Origin: Acanthornis magna
Lineage: Eukaryota; Chordata; Aves; Passeriformes; Acanthizidae
DNA length: 64,000 nt
Assembly: GCA_036785705.1 (NCBI GenBank)
Contig: JAWUZG010000357.1
Coordinates: forward strand, 248,001-312,000
Direction: 5' to 3'
A program made the translations under genes and the position numbers. Positions 1 through 13,690 of this stretch are shown in pieces. Under the pieces are notes generated by a model, which was given only the letters and a program-made list of their open reading frames with translations, had not been told where the DNA came from and made no database searches. Each line of letters starts with the position of its first letter. Position 1 is the stretch's first letter.

Positions 1-165
1 AGGCCCTTGTCCAAAGTCCCTCTCCACCTCTCCTGAAGCCCCTTTAGGCACTGGAAGGAGCTCTAAGGTCTCCCCAGAGCTTCTCTTCTCCAGGCCAAAC
101 ACCCCCAGCTCTCCCAGCTTCTCCTCACGGCAGAGATGCTCCAGCCCTTGGAGCATCTCTGTAGC
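1..165 (-). mobile_element. CR1 LINE fragment (5' part of a truncated 3' end)
   Basis: Antisense CR1: the CCCTTGTCCAAAGTCCCTCT and CTTTAGGCACTGGAAGG segments typical of CR1 upstream of the 3' UTR. It is in SCRIB intron 1 and cut by the window edge. Confidence 0.75.
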
Positions 166-357
166 CCCACGGTCACAACCATAAAGCAGCTCTATGGCTT
201 TTAATTAACTTACTGGACACTTTTTACAGTTTACTGGTGAAACCACAGTTTTAAAATTCACGCTGTGCTTCACGTTGCAGTGACGGTGACTGCCACAGGA
301 CGCACGATTCAGGTAGAGCGACTTCCCCCGCGGGCAGGGGACCCCTTTACCCCCTCA

Positions 358-2320
<1,963 letters not shown>

Positions 2321-2324
2321 ACTG

Positions 2325-2460
2325 GGAAGGAAGGAAGGAAGGAAGGAAGGAAGGAAGGAAGGAAGGAAGGAAGGAAGGAAGGAAGGAAGGAAGGAAGGAA
2401 GGAAGGAAGGAAGGAAGGAAGGAAGGAAGGAAGGAAGGAAGGAAGGAAGGAAGGAAGGAA
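2325..2460. repeat. (GGAA)n microsatellite
   Basis: About 34 perfect copies of the GGAA tetramer, a 136-bp homopurine tract. It ends at an antisense CR1. GGAA arrays can bind ETS factors. Confidence 0.97.
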
Positions 2461-2462
2461 GT

Positions 2463-2680
2463 CAGTAATCGAATCACAGAAGGCTTTAGGTGGGAAGGGA
2501 ACTTAAAGCCCATCCAGTTCCACACCCCTGCCATGGGCAGGGACACTTCCACTAGATCAGGTTGCTCCAAGCCCTGCCCAACCTGACCTTGGACACTTCC
2601 TGAATGAGGCAGCCACAGCTTCTCTGGGCAGGCTGTGCCAGGGCTTCAACACCCTCACAGGGAACCAGCACTCAATTTTT
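2463..2680 (-). mobile_element. CR1 LINE 3' end
   Basis: Antisense CR1 3' end with GTGGGAAGGGAACTTAAAG and TGCCATGGGCAGGGACA. It sits directly next to the AAGG microsatellite. Confidence 0.85.
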
Positions 2681-3039
2681 AAACATTTGGGTTTATTCAG
2701 CTTTCATTTGCCTCAATTGCAGTACCTGTAAGAGAGATGAGAGAGATATCCTGCCGAGTTTGTCACAGCAATCCTGTAATAGAGCAATGAAACATGAACC
2801 TGTGACTTCATAAAAATTATTATTTCTGGGGCAGTACCTGGGGTGATGCATCAGCTGGTGTTGTGCCCTGTCAGAAATCACCAAGGGAGCCAGGAAACAT
2901 GGGCGTGATGGCAGGATCTGTAAGAGAGATGATGAATTGGTCATTAGGAATTAGAAATTTTCAGGCCAGCTCTGAGCATTTGTACAAGTATAGGATTCAC
3001 AAGTGTAGGATGGTCCCGGCTCTGTTTCCTATTAATGGA

Positions 3040-4200
3040 GGGGCAGTACAATGGAGCAAACCCACGGTGCTTTGAGGATGGTTTCACTGATCAGCCTAAG
3101 CATCAGAAGAAGTGCAAGATCGTGGCTGGGACAAAGACAAGAATTTCAGTTCTGCAGAAGGCTCAAGGGTTTGACAAAATGTGTCTCTCAAGGGAGGGCT
3201 TGCCCAGCCACTCTCCATTGTTTATGATCCGTCCTGGCTGCCCAGAGAGGTCCCAGAAAACTGGAGATGCCAATGTGGCATCCATCCACAAGTGTGACCT
3301 GAAGGAGGATCCAGGGAACCCCAGGGCTGCCAGGCTGACCTTGGTGCCTGGGAAGGAACAGATCATCCTGAGCGTCATTACTCAGCACGTGCAGAACAAG
3401 CAGGGGATCAGGCCCAGCAGGTCCTGCCTGACCAACCTGATCTCCCTCTGTGACAGCATGACCTTCTCAGGGGCTGACGGAAAGGCTGTGGATGTGTCTG
3501 CCTGGACTGCAGCAAAGCTTTGACACACTTTGCTTGTTTTTGCTGAATTATTTGACACCGTTTCCCACAACATTCTCCTGGAGAACCTGGCTGCTCCTGG
3601 CCTGGACAGGGACACTGTTCTCTGGCTGATGGCTGAGCCCAGGGAGTGGTGGGGAATGTGGCTGCATGCAGCTGGGGCCGGGGATTCCCTGGGCTGGGGT
3701 CAGTCCTGTTTAATGTCTGGGTCAATGCTGTGCACAAAGGCATCGAGGGCACCTCAGCCAGGCAGGAGCATGGATGTGCTGGAGGGCAGGAACCTCTGCA
3801 GAAGGGTCTGGAAAGGCTTCCCCAGTGCTGTTGCCCTTCCCTGGACACTTTCCAACCCCTCAGTGCTCTTCTTAGTCGTGATGGACCCAAAACTGTCCCA
3901 GGATTGACTCAACAGTGCCCAGCACTGTGGCTTGTGGCCACACTCTGGCTGATACCAGCCAGGTGCCATTGGCCTCTTGCCCACCTGGGCACACCTGGGC
4001 TCCTGTTCAGACACTGTCACCAGCACCCCCAGGTCCTCTTCCAGCTTTCCAGCTGCTTTGCCCTCAGCCCAGGTCACTGCAGGGGGCTGTGGTGACACAA
4101 GAGCAGAGCCCAGCCCATGGCCTCATTGAACCTCATCCCGTCGGCCTTGGCCCATCAGTCTGGCCTGTCCTGATCCTCTTTAGGCTCTGCAGAGCCTAAA
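3040..4200 (+). mobile_element. Decayed CR1 reverse-transcriptase region
   Basis: Broken frames recall CR1 ORF2: VPGKEQIILSVITQHVQ, then SCLTNLISLCD, then FDTVSHNILLENLAAPGLD, which is the finger/palm region of the reverse transcriptase, with frameshifts and stops. The later part near 3,890-4,200 is more doubtful. Confidence 0.75.
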
Positions 4201-5034
4201 CTCAAGTTAATCAATAACTGTTGAGAGCTTCAAGGGCTTCTGCTGCCATAAACTCACCCAGGCAGCGAGTCTGAGCTGAGCCTGGGGGGACACGGTGAGC
4301 ACCTGGGGGATCTCCAGCTCCTCCTGGGCTCTGTCCCCTCCATCTCTCCCTCCTGCAGTGTGACCTTCCCTCGCCCTGGAGTGTTGGCTGGGACTGAGCT
4401 GAGCTCCTGCTCCCCTGGCAGCCCTCCCAGCGCTGGGTTCAGCCGTGGGACCTGGGAAGGTGCTGAGAACAGCCCTGTGCTTGGTTCTGCTGAGCAGCAC
4501 TGGCACCACACCAGCACTGTGTCCCCAACATTCCAGCAGGGAATTCCTGTAGGGCCAGGGCAGGCAAGGTCTTGGGAAGGGACACAGCCAGGACAGCTGA
4601 CCCTGACTGACCACAGGGATATCCCAGGCCACATCACCTTGGCTCAGATATATAAAAGCTCAGAAAAGGAGGAATAAGGGGGAGAAAATTTGTTATTTAT
4701 GATATTTGCCTTCCAGAGCAATAACTCCATGTGCTGGAGCCCTGCTTTCTGGGAATTGGCCAGATTTCACCTGCTCTCAGTAAGTACAGAATAAAATCTT
4801 ATTTTTTCTCCCTTCACTTATGCAAGATTTTCCTTTTGCTTCTGTTTTTGCTGAATTATTTCAACCCACCACACCTGGGTGGGGGCTGAGGGGGTTTGTC
4901 AGGGAGCTCCTGCCTGTCCCTGGGCTGGAGACGGCAGGGGCTGCTCTGGGTCCTATAGGGGGACAGCAAAATTACCCAGGAGCAGGGAGAGTGTCTGGAT
5001 CCAAGCCCAAGCTTTTCCCTACCTGATCCTGCTC
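4201..5034. other. Unassigned intergenic stretch
   Basis: No exon-like or repeat structure recognised. A TATATAAAAGC string at about 4,648 is present without a supporting gene. Confidence 0.45.
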
Positions 5035-5312
5035 TGGTGACTTTGGACAAGGTCCTGGAGTGCCAGCACAAGGGGGAATGGCTTCCCACTGACACAGGGC
5101 AGGGTTAGTTGGGATTTTGGGAAGAAATCCTTCCCTGTGAGGGTGGGGAGGCCCTGGCACAGGGTGTCCAGAGAAGCTGTGGCTACTCCATCCCTAGAAG
5201 TGTCCAAGGCCAGGCTGGATGGGGCTTGGAGCAACCTGGTCTAGTAGAAACTGGAATAGAACAAGATGAGCTTTAAAGTCCCTTCCAACTCACCACCATC
5301 GCAGGATTCCAT
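5035..5312 (+). mobile_element. CR1 LINE 3' end
   Basis: Sense CR1: GACTTTGGACAAGG near the start, CAGAGAAGCTGTGGCTAC in the middle, and a CCTTCCAACTCACCACC end near ATTCCATGA. Confidence 0.85.
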
Positions 5313-5761
5313 GATAATATGGAATGAGAATAAGAAATAAATTTCAGCTTTCTTCCATCTTTTGGCTGCTTCTTCCATCCTTTTTTTTTTTCCTCCTGCC
5401 TCTCTTAGCTTTATCTCCCAGTTTTTCTCCCCATGTTACAACAAAATTCCTCTTGATTCCTGCAGATTTTTGCCATCATCTCTATGAAAGTGGAAATCGG
5501 CTTCTTGTTATTTCAACATCCATCTTTCCACACATCCAGCTTTTCGAGAAGCACTAAAATGACCATTAACTGTTCCAGACACATAAATTCCACCAAGCCT
5601 GCTAAATTCAGCCCAGCCCTGGGAGCTGGCATCCCAGGAAAAGCTGAAGGTTTGAAAACCCCACTGAGGCATCTTCAAGAAGTGGCACAGCCTCCTTCCA
5701 TCAGCCTGGACCGAATTTCTCCTGGATCCCAGAGGGATCTGGTCAGGCTGGATCAAGGGGG

Positions 5762-7105
5762 TGGGATGGATCAATGGGATGGGATGGGATGGGATGGGTC
5801 AATGGGATGGGATGGGTCAATGGGATGGGATGGGATGGGATGGGATGGGATGGGATGGGATGGATCAATGGGATGGGATGGATCAATGGGGTGGGATGGG
5901 ATGGGTCAATGGGATGGGATGGGATGGGTCAATGGGATGGGATGGGATGGGATGGGATGGATCAATGGGATGGGATGGATCAATGGGGTGGGATGGATCA
6001 ATGGGATGGGATGGATCAATAGGATGGATCAATGGGGTGGGATGGACCAATGGGATGGGATGGATCAATGGGATGGGATGGGATGGATCAATGGGGTGGG
6101 ATGGATCAATGGGATGGGATGGGATGGATCAATGGGATGGGATGGATCAATGGGATGGGATGGATCAATGGGATGGATCAATGGGGTGGGATGGATCAAT
6201 GGGATGGGATGGATCAATGGGATGGATCAATGGGATGGATCAATGGGATGGGATGGATCAATGGGGTGGGATGGATCAATGGGATGGAATGGATCAATGG
6301 GATGGGATGGATCAGTGGGATGGGATGGATCAATGGGGTGGGATGGATCAATGGGATGGGATGGATCAATAGGATGGATCAATGGGGTGGGATGGACCAA
6401 TGGGATGGGATGGATCAATGGGATGGATCAATGGGGTGGGATGGATCAATGGGGTGGGATGGATCAATGGGATGGGATGGATCAATGGGGTGGGATGGAT
6501 CAGTGGGATGGAATGGATCAATGGGGTGGGATGGATCAATGGGATGGGATGGATCAATAGGATGGATCAATGGGGTGGGATGGACCAATGGGATGGGATG
6601 GATCAATGGGATGGGATGGGATGGATCAATGGGATGGGATGGATCAATGGGGTGGGATGGACCAATGGGATGGGATGGATCAATGGGATGGGATGGGATG
6701 GATCAATGGGGTGGGATGGATCAATGGGATGGATCAATGGGGTGGGATGGGATGGATCAATGGGGTGGGATGGATCAATGGGATGGATCAATGGGGTGGG
6801 ATGGATCAGTGGGATGGAATGGATCAATGGGGTGGGATGGATCAATGGGATGGGATGGATCAATGGGATGGGATGGATCAATGGGGTGGGATTGATCAAT
6901 GGGGTGGGATGGATCAATGGGGAGGGATTGATCAATGGGATGGGATGGATCAATGGGGTGGGATGGATCAATGGGATGGGATGGATCAATGGGATGGGAT
7001 GGATCAATAGGATGGGATGGGATGGATCAATTGGGTGGGATGGATCAGTGGGGTCGGATGGATCAATGGGGTGGGATGGATCAATGGGATCAATGGGATG
7101 GGATC
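5762..7105. repeat. Minisatellite of GGGAT and GGATCAAT modules
   Basis: About 1.3 kb built from two modules, the pentamer GGGAT and the octamer GGATCAAT, mixed in changing order. Common composites are 13 and 18 bp. Variants such as GGGGT and GGACCAAT recur in blocks, indicating local block duplications. Confidence 0.95.
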
Positions 7106-7109
7106 GATG

Positions 7110-7255
7110 GGCTGAGGTTAAAGGTGCAAAGGTCAGTATGGCCAAGTGCTGGGTCCCACCCTTGGGTCACAACAACCACATGGAAGGCTCCAGGCTTGGG
7201 ATGGAACAGCTGGAAATGTGGAAAAGGCCCTGGGGGTGCTCGTGACAGAGTTTCC
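7110..7255 (+). mobile_element. CR1 ORF2 fragment
   Basis: The segment GTGCTGGGTCCCACCCTTGG followed by GGTCACAACAACC reads like the CR1 ORF2 segment around LGHNN. It abuts the GGGAT minisatellite directly. Confidence 0.65.
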
Positions 7256-8255
7256 CAGGGGATGGGACCCTCGGGGATCAGATCCCAGTGTGGAATTTCC
7301 CTGGGGATGGGATGGGATGGCACTGCGGAGCTTCCCAGGCACTCGCTGTGGAACTCCCCTTGTGACCTCACCTCCTCATCTCCATGGACACAGCTCCCAA
7401 ACATTTCGTCTCCAGGAGCGCTCCGGCCAGCAGCAAACCTGAAGGAGTGAGACCAGGGAAGCAGCTGAAAAACCTGGGAGAAGGGAAGGTCAGTGCCTTA
7501 AAATCACAAATTTTGTACAATCCTAAGTTTGTCCTTTTCCCAGGGGGATTTGGCAATTCCCTGACCCTCACACATCCCCCGCATCAACCCCCAAAAATTG
7601 CAGCATCAGTGCCGGGATTTTAGTGGACTTATTCTGTTTTTTACCCATCTACAGGAATTTTGTATCATTTTCTTAAAAACTGACGAGGTGTATTAGGAAA
7701 TGAGGATTTTTAATTACAAATATTCACTAAAACCATCTGACTTGTCAGACTCCAGCTCTAAATCCTGAATTCCAGCATTCTATGCTGGGATAAATACTCC
7801 AGAAATTCAGCCAATCCAGAAATTAATGCTTAAAAAGTGTTTAAAAACCTGCATCTCTTTAAATTAATGCTGATAAATATTTTTTAAAAGAGAATCTCCT
7901 GAAACTGGGATGTGAGATATTGGTTTGAGTTGTGAGATAGTGGTTTGGGATGCAGCTGCCTCTTCAAACACCAGAATCAGTGAGGGAGGAATGGGGCACA
8001 CTTGCACTTTCTCCTCCAAACTGCAGGAATATCCCAACGTCATATGGCAAAAAAGAGAAACCTTTAAAAATGTGCATTTTTGGTTTACTCCTGAGGCAAT
8101 TCAGGATGGGAAATGCAAATTTAGGTGTAGCACCTGTACTTCCACTGTGAACAGTTTTTGGTCAAACATTTGGAAGAACCAGTTGGAAACACAAGGGAAG
8201 GACTGGGAGGAAAATATTCCCTCCAAACTGTTTTTTTTTTTTCCTTCTGTTCCAG
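7256..8255. other. 5' flank or intron of the CCDC166-like gene
   Basis: AT-rich in its second half and ending in a polypyrimidine tract and AG acceptor. A non-coding first exon could be here but none can be called. Confidence 0.45.
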
Positions 8256-9222
8256 TTTTTCACATCTTGATTGGGATACAGCATCGAAGTCCAAGGGGAA
8301 AGAAGATCCTGTGACTGCTGGGAAAAACATGGAAGAAATAGAGAACCTGGATGAAGTGATACCTAAAGAAATAATTGACATAGAAAGACCCCCCAGGGAG
8401 AGAAAGCTGTTCCTGCAGGAGGAATGCAGGATCATCACACAGCACCTGGACACGTACCTGGGAAGAGCAGAGCAGCTCCTGAATGAAATAAAATGCCTGG
8501 AAAAGGAAGCCGAGGCGACTGAGAAGGAGACCCAGGAGTACCTGTCCTGCAAAGAAAAAATCAGCCAGGACCCCCCGGATATGCTCCTCACCCTAAATAA
8601 ACGCAATTGCCAGGATCTGGCCAAAGTCCAGGCGCAGAAGGAGGAGCTGATCCCACAATATGCCGAGAAGGAGGAGAAGGTGAGAAACGCCCTGAAGGAC
8701 ACGGAGGCCGAGGCCTCGCGCGTGGACTCGGAGGTGAAGGATCTGGAGCCCTACAAGGAACAGAAAGTCCAGGCGGAGCAGAAGGTGAAGGACCTGGAGA
8801 GGGAATTGCGCCTGACCAGGATACGCTGTGCTGAGGAAACGCACAACATCAGGAGGACGTTCTTCAAGGACAAGGCTGACTGCGAGCAGGAAATCCAGCG
8901 CAGGATGCAGGCGCTCACCTGGGGAGCGGAGGAGGTGGCGCTCCAGGCTCTGATCCAGCACGTGGAAGAGGTGAAAGCAGAGAACAGACTCCTGCGCCAG
9001 GAGCTGGTCGGCCTCCTCCAAAGCTGCCAGATCCTCAGGGATGCCAAAATCCGCCTGCAGGATCAGCAGGAGCAGCTGCTCAGGGAGAATCAGTGTGCCC
9101 AGCAGCTGGCACTGGGCACAGCAGCACGAGGCCCACGGCGCCATAGGGACAACCTGCGGTGCTCACCTGCTCAGGGGTGGCCGCTGACCCCAAACCACCT
9201 GTCCGTCACCCGGAGGAAATGA
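8256..9222 (+). CDS. CCDC166: Coiled-coil DUF4515-family protein, CCDC166-like
   Basis: A long open frame follows a polypyrimidine tract and an AG acceptor at 8,254-8,255 and ends at TGA 9,220-9,222. The frame enters at codon 8,257, so an upstream exon would supply two bases. The first in-frame ATG is 8,329 (about 297 residues from there). The protein is almost wholly charged heptad sequence. Segments such as RERKLFLQEE, LNKRNCQDLAKV, LEPYKEQK and ENRLLRQELVGLLQ align in order with the DUF4515 protein CCDC166 as I recall it. The tail after about 9,120 is basic and not conserved. Its molecular role is unknown; relatives in the family include BBOF1, a basal-body protein. In human the gene lies on the far side of MAPK15 and FAM83H from SCRIB; here it lies between SCRIB and PUF60. 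No poly(A) signal was seen in the next 400 bases. Another DUF4515 paralogue is the main alternative. Confidence 0.78.
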
Positions 9223-9349
9223 ATGTGGAAGCAGCCAAATCCTTTTGGCAATGGAAATGTGAAGGGGTTTGAGCTCTCGTAGCAAGGATCAAAAAAATAT
9301 ATTTATGGATTATATCCAGATCCATGTTTTCCTTCTGTCCCAGGGAGGT

Positions 9350-9485
9350 GGTGGCTGCCACCAAGGCCAGGTTGGATGGGCCTTGGAGCAATCTGGTCTA
9401 GTGGAAGGTGTCCCTGCCCATGGCAGTGGGGTGAGACTGGGTGGGCCTTAAAATCTTTTCAACTCAGTTCCAGAATTCCATGAAA
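9350..9485 (+). mobile_element. CR1 LINE 3' end
   Basis: Sense CR1 3' end, AAGGCCAGGTTGGATGGG to CAGAATTCCATGA. It lies about 130 bp after the CCDC166-like stop codon and is shared by the inverted copy near 13.6 kb. Confidence 0.8.
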
Positions 9486-10225
9486 TTGTGGCACTCAGTG
9501 CAAATGGCTCATGCGAGAGAGATCTGTGCCTGCAGCAGTGGCTCTTGGGTGGAGGTCCCAGGGACCATCCCCGGGAGCTCTGATGTCACTGGGAATGGAT
9601 GGGATTGAGCTGGAGCTCTGCCCCAGGCTCTTGCTGAGATCTGGGTATGGTCTGTCAGGGATTTTCCCTTATTCCCACCGAGCTGAGCTGTTTATCTGAG
9701 ACGAAGCTGATGTGAACAGTCTGTCCAAGCACCAGCAAGACACCGAGCGACCTCCTTGTGCAGCAGCTTTGCTTCAGGCTGCTGCTCCCCAAGAGATTTG
9801 GGCTCTTCCTGCTCATCTACCAATGTGGCAGGACATCCCATCCTCCCCCCCTGCCATCTCTCTCTCCATGGCTGGTGCACAGATAACTCAGATTGAGTCA
9901 AAAGCCCATCAAGAATTTATCTCTTGGTGCCCAAAAGTCTGAACTCTCCAACCTTGAATCCGTATCTTGGTATGGAGAGAGGATGTGGAGATGAAAGAAA
10001 TGAGTACATGACCGAAAGACACATTTTATACAATAAAAGACACACAAAATATCACAGAGGTAGAAGCTTTTCTACACGGACACTGGAGTGTGAAAAGAAG
10101 CTTCTCCCCAGGGTCTGGACGCAGCTCTGTGGTAACTTCCTGAGGATTGAGTGAGGATCCTGATGTCACCAAATTGGAATTTGGTAAGATACATTGGTTT
10201 CCTACATTGTATTTTCTTTGCTAGC
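9486..10225. other. Unassigned intergenic stretch
   Basis: Includes AATAAA at about 10,032. Possibly decayed LTR sequence; no coding signal. Confidence 0.35.

Positions 10226-10268
<43 letters not shown>
10226..10268. repeat. (AAT)n microsatellite
   Basis: About 14 perfect AAT triplets at the left end of the next tandem repeat. Confidence 0.95.
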
Positions 10269-10516
10269 GGTACCTTTTCACTCATGGCATTTTAGCTATT
10301 CGTAGTTTTGCCAAAAAGGTACCTTTCGCGCGCTGCATTTTCAGCTATTCGTAGTTTTGCAAAATACCTACCTTTTCACTCATGGCATTTTAGCTATTCG
10401 TAGTTTTGCCAATTAGGTACCTTTCGTGTGCTGCATTTTTAGGGAAATTATTATTCGTAGTTTTGCAGTATAGGTACCTTGTCACACACTGCATTGTTAG
10501 CTATTCATAATTTTGC
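10269..10516. repeat. AT-rich tandem repeat, about 49-bp units in A/B alternation
   Basis: Five units at about 49-bp spacing, each with GGTACCTTT, GCATTTTAGC and TATTCGTAGTTTTGC. Odd units carry CACTCATGG, even units carry a CGCGCGCTG/CGTGTGCTG form. The fourth unit has an insertion. Confidence 0.85.
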
Positions 10517-12439
10517 ACTCGTTCTGTGTAGTACGTAGTTTTGTCCCAAGTCTAATGTCTGTTATTTACTCTGTCTAATAAATGATAATTTATATCATAT
10601 TAGACCTAATCGGCCATTATTAAAGAACTTGTGAACAAGACCGAGTCTTGGGGTGCTGGCCACCCCAACAAGAGCTCCTGCTGCTGCCGAAGGCCTGGGC
10701 AAAGGCAGAAATTCAGCTAAGCTCCTGTCCCCATTCGGAACAACCAAGCAGGAGGAATACTCTGAGGGGGTGTCCAGATGCAGGATTTCAGCTGGTGATT
10801 GATTATTCACATCCAAGGGATTTGTAAGAAAGTGTTTCCACGTTGGGAAGGATAGGGGGAAACAGGAGTGACAGCTACAGGAAAGGACTGGAACAAGTTT
10901 CAGGCGAATTCTGTCTCCTGTAATCATGGAAGGCCTGATTGAGCTTCCTCAAGCCTCCGTATCCATTGGGGGTGAGACCTCCAGCCTGGTTTTTCAGGGA
11001 AGCAGTCCTCAGCAGAGAAGGAGGAGCCCCTGAGTTCTCTTTTCCCCCAAAATGATCCAACTCAAAAGCCTGGAACCAATCCTGCCCTGCTGGCACCAGG
11101 CTCTGGGGTTCAGTGCTTCTCCAACTCCACTGCAGCTGCTCCTGTGACCCTTCGGCTGCGGAGCTGAGATGTGGAGGTCTATCCTGAGCATCCTCTAAGC
11201 CTCTCCATCCTCCCAATGCCACTTCCTTCAGGGAGTAGAAAAGTTGGACTCGTGGAGGGCAGGATGGTTTGGAAAAGGAGGGGAAAAAGAGGGGGGAAGT
11301 GGAGGGAAAATTGATCAAAAGAGGAAGCCAACCTTGGGGCTGGAATTTTTTTCTTCCAAAGACTTTGTGGGACAGAACTGAAGTCCTGGGCTTCTGGGCA
11401 TTTTCCCAAAAATCCCGGAGTTCCATTTGAGCTGCCAGAAGGGATCAACTTTTTTGGCTTCAGGAAAAGAAAGATGGGATTGCCTCAGATTGCCTATTTC
11501 AGCATCAGGTTGGACTATTCCATGTGCTGTGATGAAAAACCCCCAGAACGGTGTTTTGCTTGAAATTTCTTCACTGAAATAACACCTCTGCCAAGTATTT
11601 TCCAGTGAAAACCAGGCCCTGCCAGCTGACAAAACTTTCAGTAATTTAAAATATTTAAATCCCATGAATTTAAAATATTTAAGAGATATAGACAAAATGA
11701 TTCCACCACACTTTTGGCCATAGCCTTCATTACCCCAACTGCAATGAAGAACTAAAGCTCAGCAGCAGCACAGCTAAGGAATCCTTCAAGTGCTCCACAA
11801 AAAAAAAACTTGCAGGAATTTTAAAATCTGTAGTAAAAAAAGGCAAATTCTAAATGTCTTCCTCTGGATATCATTTGCTCCCATGCAGAGCTCCTCACCC
11901 AGCTGAGGGCCATCATTAGATGCATCTGCAACTCATGAAAATGTCACTAAATCATTTCAACTTTATAGTAACTCAGGAATTTCCTTCACGCTGAAATTTT
12001 TAACCCCCCAACAATGATAAGAGACAATTTACAAAAATAAATCAATTTACCAGCATCTGGTTACATATTTCCAGATGTGAACTGCTGGTTCTGCCACAAG
12101 AGGTTTAATGGTTATGTATTGTGGCTACATATATGAGTATATTAATATAATATACTAAGAATTAGAATGGTATATTGATTAATATATTGTATAAATGTAT
12201 TAATGCTATTAATAGTCTATAGTATATTAATCAATATAATATATTTCGTGGCACATAAGGGTCTTAAGGTCACTTCAAGAACCACTGGCAAAGGCATCAG
12301 CAAATGCAGGTTTAAAATCAAAGAAAAAGCACCACAAGGTTCATTGGCAAAGCTCACTCTGCTGCTCACTGAATGGTTAAAGCACACAGAGAAAAAATCT
12401 ACTATCAATCAGTCTAAAACTGAAATCAAGCCAGCCTGA
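10517..12439. other. Intergenic, mostly unassigned
   Basis: AT-rich apart from the dispersed repeat at 11,165. An AATAAA at about 10,577 follows the 49-bp tandem. No exon was recognised. Confidence 0.4.
11165..11290 (+). repeat. Dispersed repeat, copy 1
   Basis: Matches 13,922-14,012: shared GATGTGGAGG, TGCCACTTCCTTCAGGGA and TAGAAAAGTTGGA. It is not a CR1 3' end that I recognise. Confidence 0.6.
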
Positions 12440-12610
12440 CTTACCTACAAATCTAAAGAATGTAAGAATCTGAGAGACCTACAAATCTAAAGAATTTAAG
12501 AATCTGAGACCTACAAATCTAAAGAATGTAAGAATCTGAGAGACCTACAAATCTCAAGAATTTAAGAATCTGAGAGACCTACAAATCTAAAAAATTTAAG
12601 AATCTGAGAG
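12440..12610. repeat. 34-bp tandem repeat
   Basis: Five copies of a unit reading GACCTACAAATCTAAAG then AATTTAAGAATCTGAGA. Confidence 0.9.
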
Positions 12611-13527
12611 GAACATTCCTCTCATTTGCTGTGGCACATTCACTCCCACACACAGAGACCTAAGGAGTTTGTACCAGGCAGGTACAGGTGAGGTGCAGCA
12701 CACGTCCAGGTGCACGTCCAGGTTTATAGCTGTGAAAAATCCTCCTGGGGCTCGGGGAAGGACTCAGGGAAGCTCTCTGCATCTTCTCCAGGGCTGAGGG
12801 CTGAGCCCGAGGAGTGGCAGAGCAGCCCAGGCCCTGGTGCTGATTCTCCGAGCACAGCAAATGTGAGCGTTCGCTGGCTCCAAGAGCTGCTGCTCCCAGG
12901 GAAACGCTGGCACAGCTCGCTGAGGACCACGAGAGCTCCGAGGCTCTCTCTCACTCAGGACAGCCTTTACAGGGTCACGAGAGAGCAGACTTTGGCCATC
13001 GTCATTCTCCATCCCAGCTGCAATTTGGGTCAGGAATGTCCTTTGGAAGTTCGATAGCAAAAATGGGCTGTTCTTCAGGCGAGAAAAATCAGTTCCCAAG
13101 GCTGTTTATTAAAGCAGGAGTTCGTTATTAAAGTATTATATATATATATAAAATATAAAGTGTTATTAAAGTTGGAGCAGGAGCTCCTGGGAGCAGTGTT
13201 CCTCAAAGGAGCTCCCACAGCTCGTTGAGGTCTGATGGCATTTCTGAGATCATAGAGCAGCCCAAGGCTCGGAGAGAGAGGCCCCACCACCCATTTCTTT
13301 ATGAAAAAACCTGATTTTTCACTCAGGAAACTCTTTTTTCTTCCAAATCCGAGGATTTTGTGTCTTTATTCTCCGTGGAGTTGCGGTTCGGGAATTGTCC
13401 ACCGGAGGGCAGCAGCGAGCGCGGGGAAAACAGCGACACTGCGCATGCGCAGCCCCAAGCTGCAGTTCCGCGCTCCCACCAGCAGGCGGCAGCGCTGCCG
13501 AGCCCCGCCCCGCCCCTTCCCTCCGAA
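12611..13527. other. Intergenic, unassigned
   Basis: Contains a TATATA run near 13,137 and a small CpG-rich patch at 13,380-13,520. No gene attached to the CpG patch could be identified. Confidence 0.4.
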
Positions 13528-13690
13528 ATGAAATAGTTTGGGATGGAGAGACCTTCAAGTCCATCCAGGGCCACCCCTGCCATGGGAAGGGACACTTTCC
13601 CCTGCACCAGGCTGCTCCAAGCGCCGTCCAACCTGGCCTTGGACATGGCCAGGGATGGGGCAGCCACCAGCTCCCTGGGATGGGAGAACG
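13528..13690 (-). mobile_element. CR1 LINE 3' end
   Basis: Antisense CR1 with TAGTTTGGGATGGAGAGACC and CTGCTCCAAGC. It is joined to the CCDC166-like pseudogene fragment. Confidence 0.8.

Noticed and set aside
5484..7245. Long Gly/Trp/Asp/Met-rich frames (up to 358 residues)
   Set aside because: Pure products of the GGGAT/GGATCAAT minisatellite, open in all three + frames and on the minus strand.
8121..9144. Minus-strand frames opposite the CCDC166-like exon
   Set aside because: Shadow frames of the coiled-coil coding sequence.
10072..10281. Frame with a long leucine or asparagine run
   Set aside because: Caused by the AAT microsatellite.
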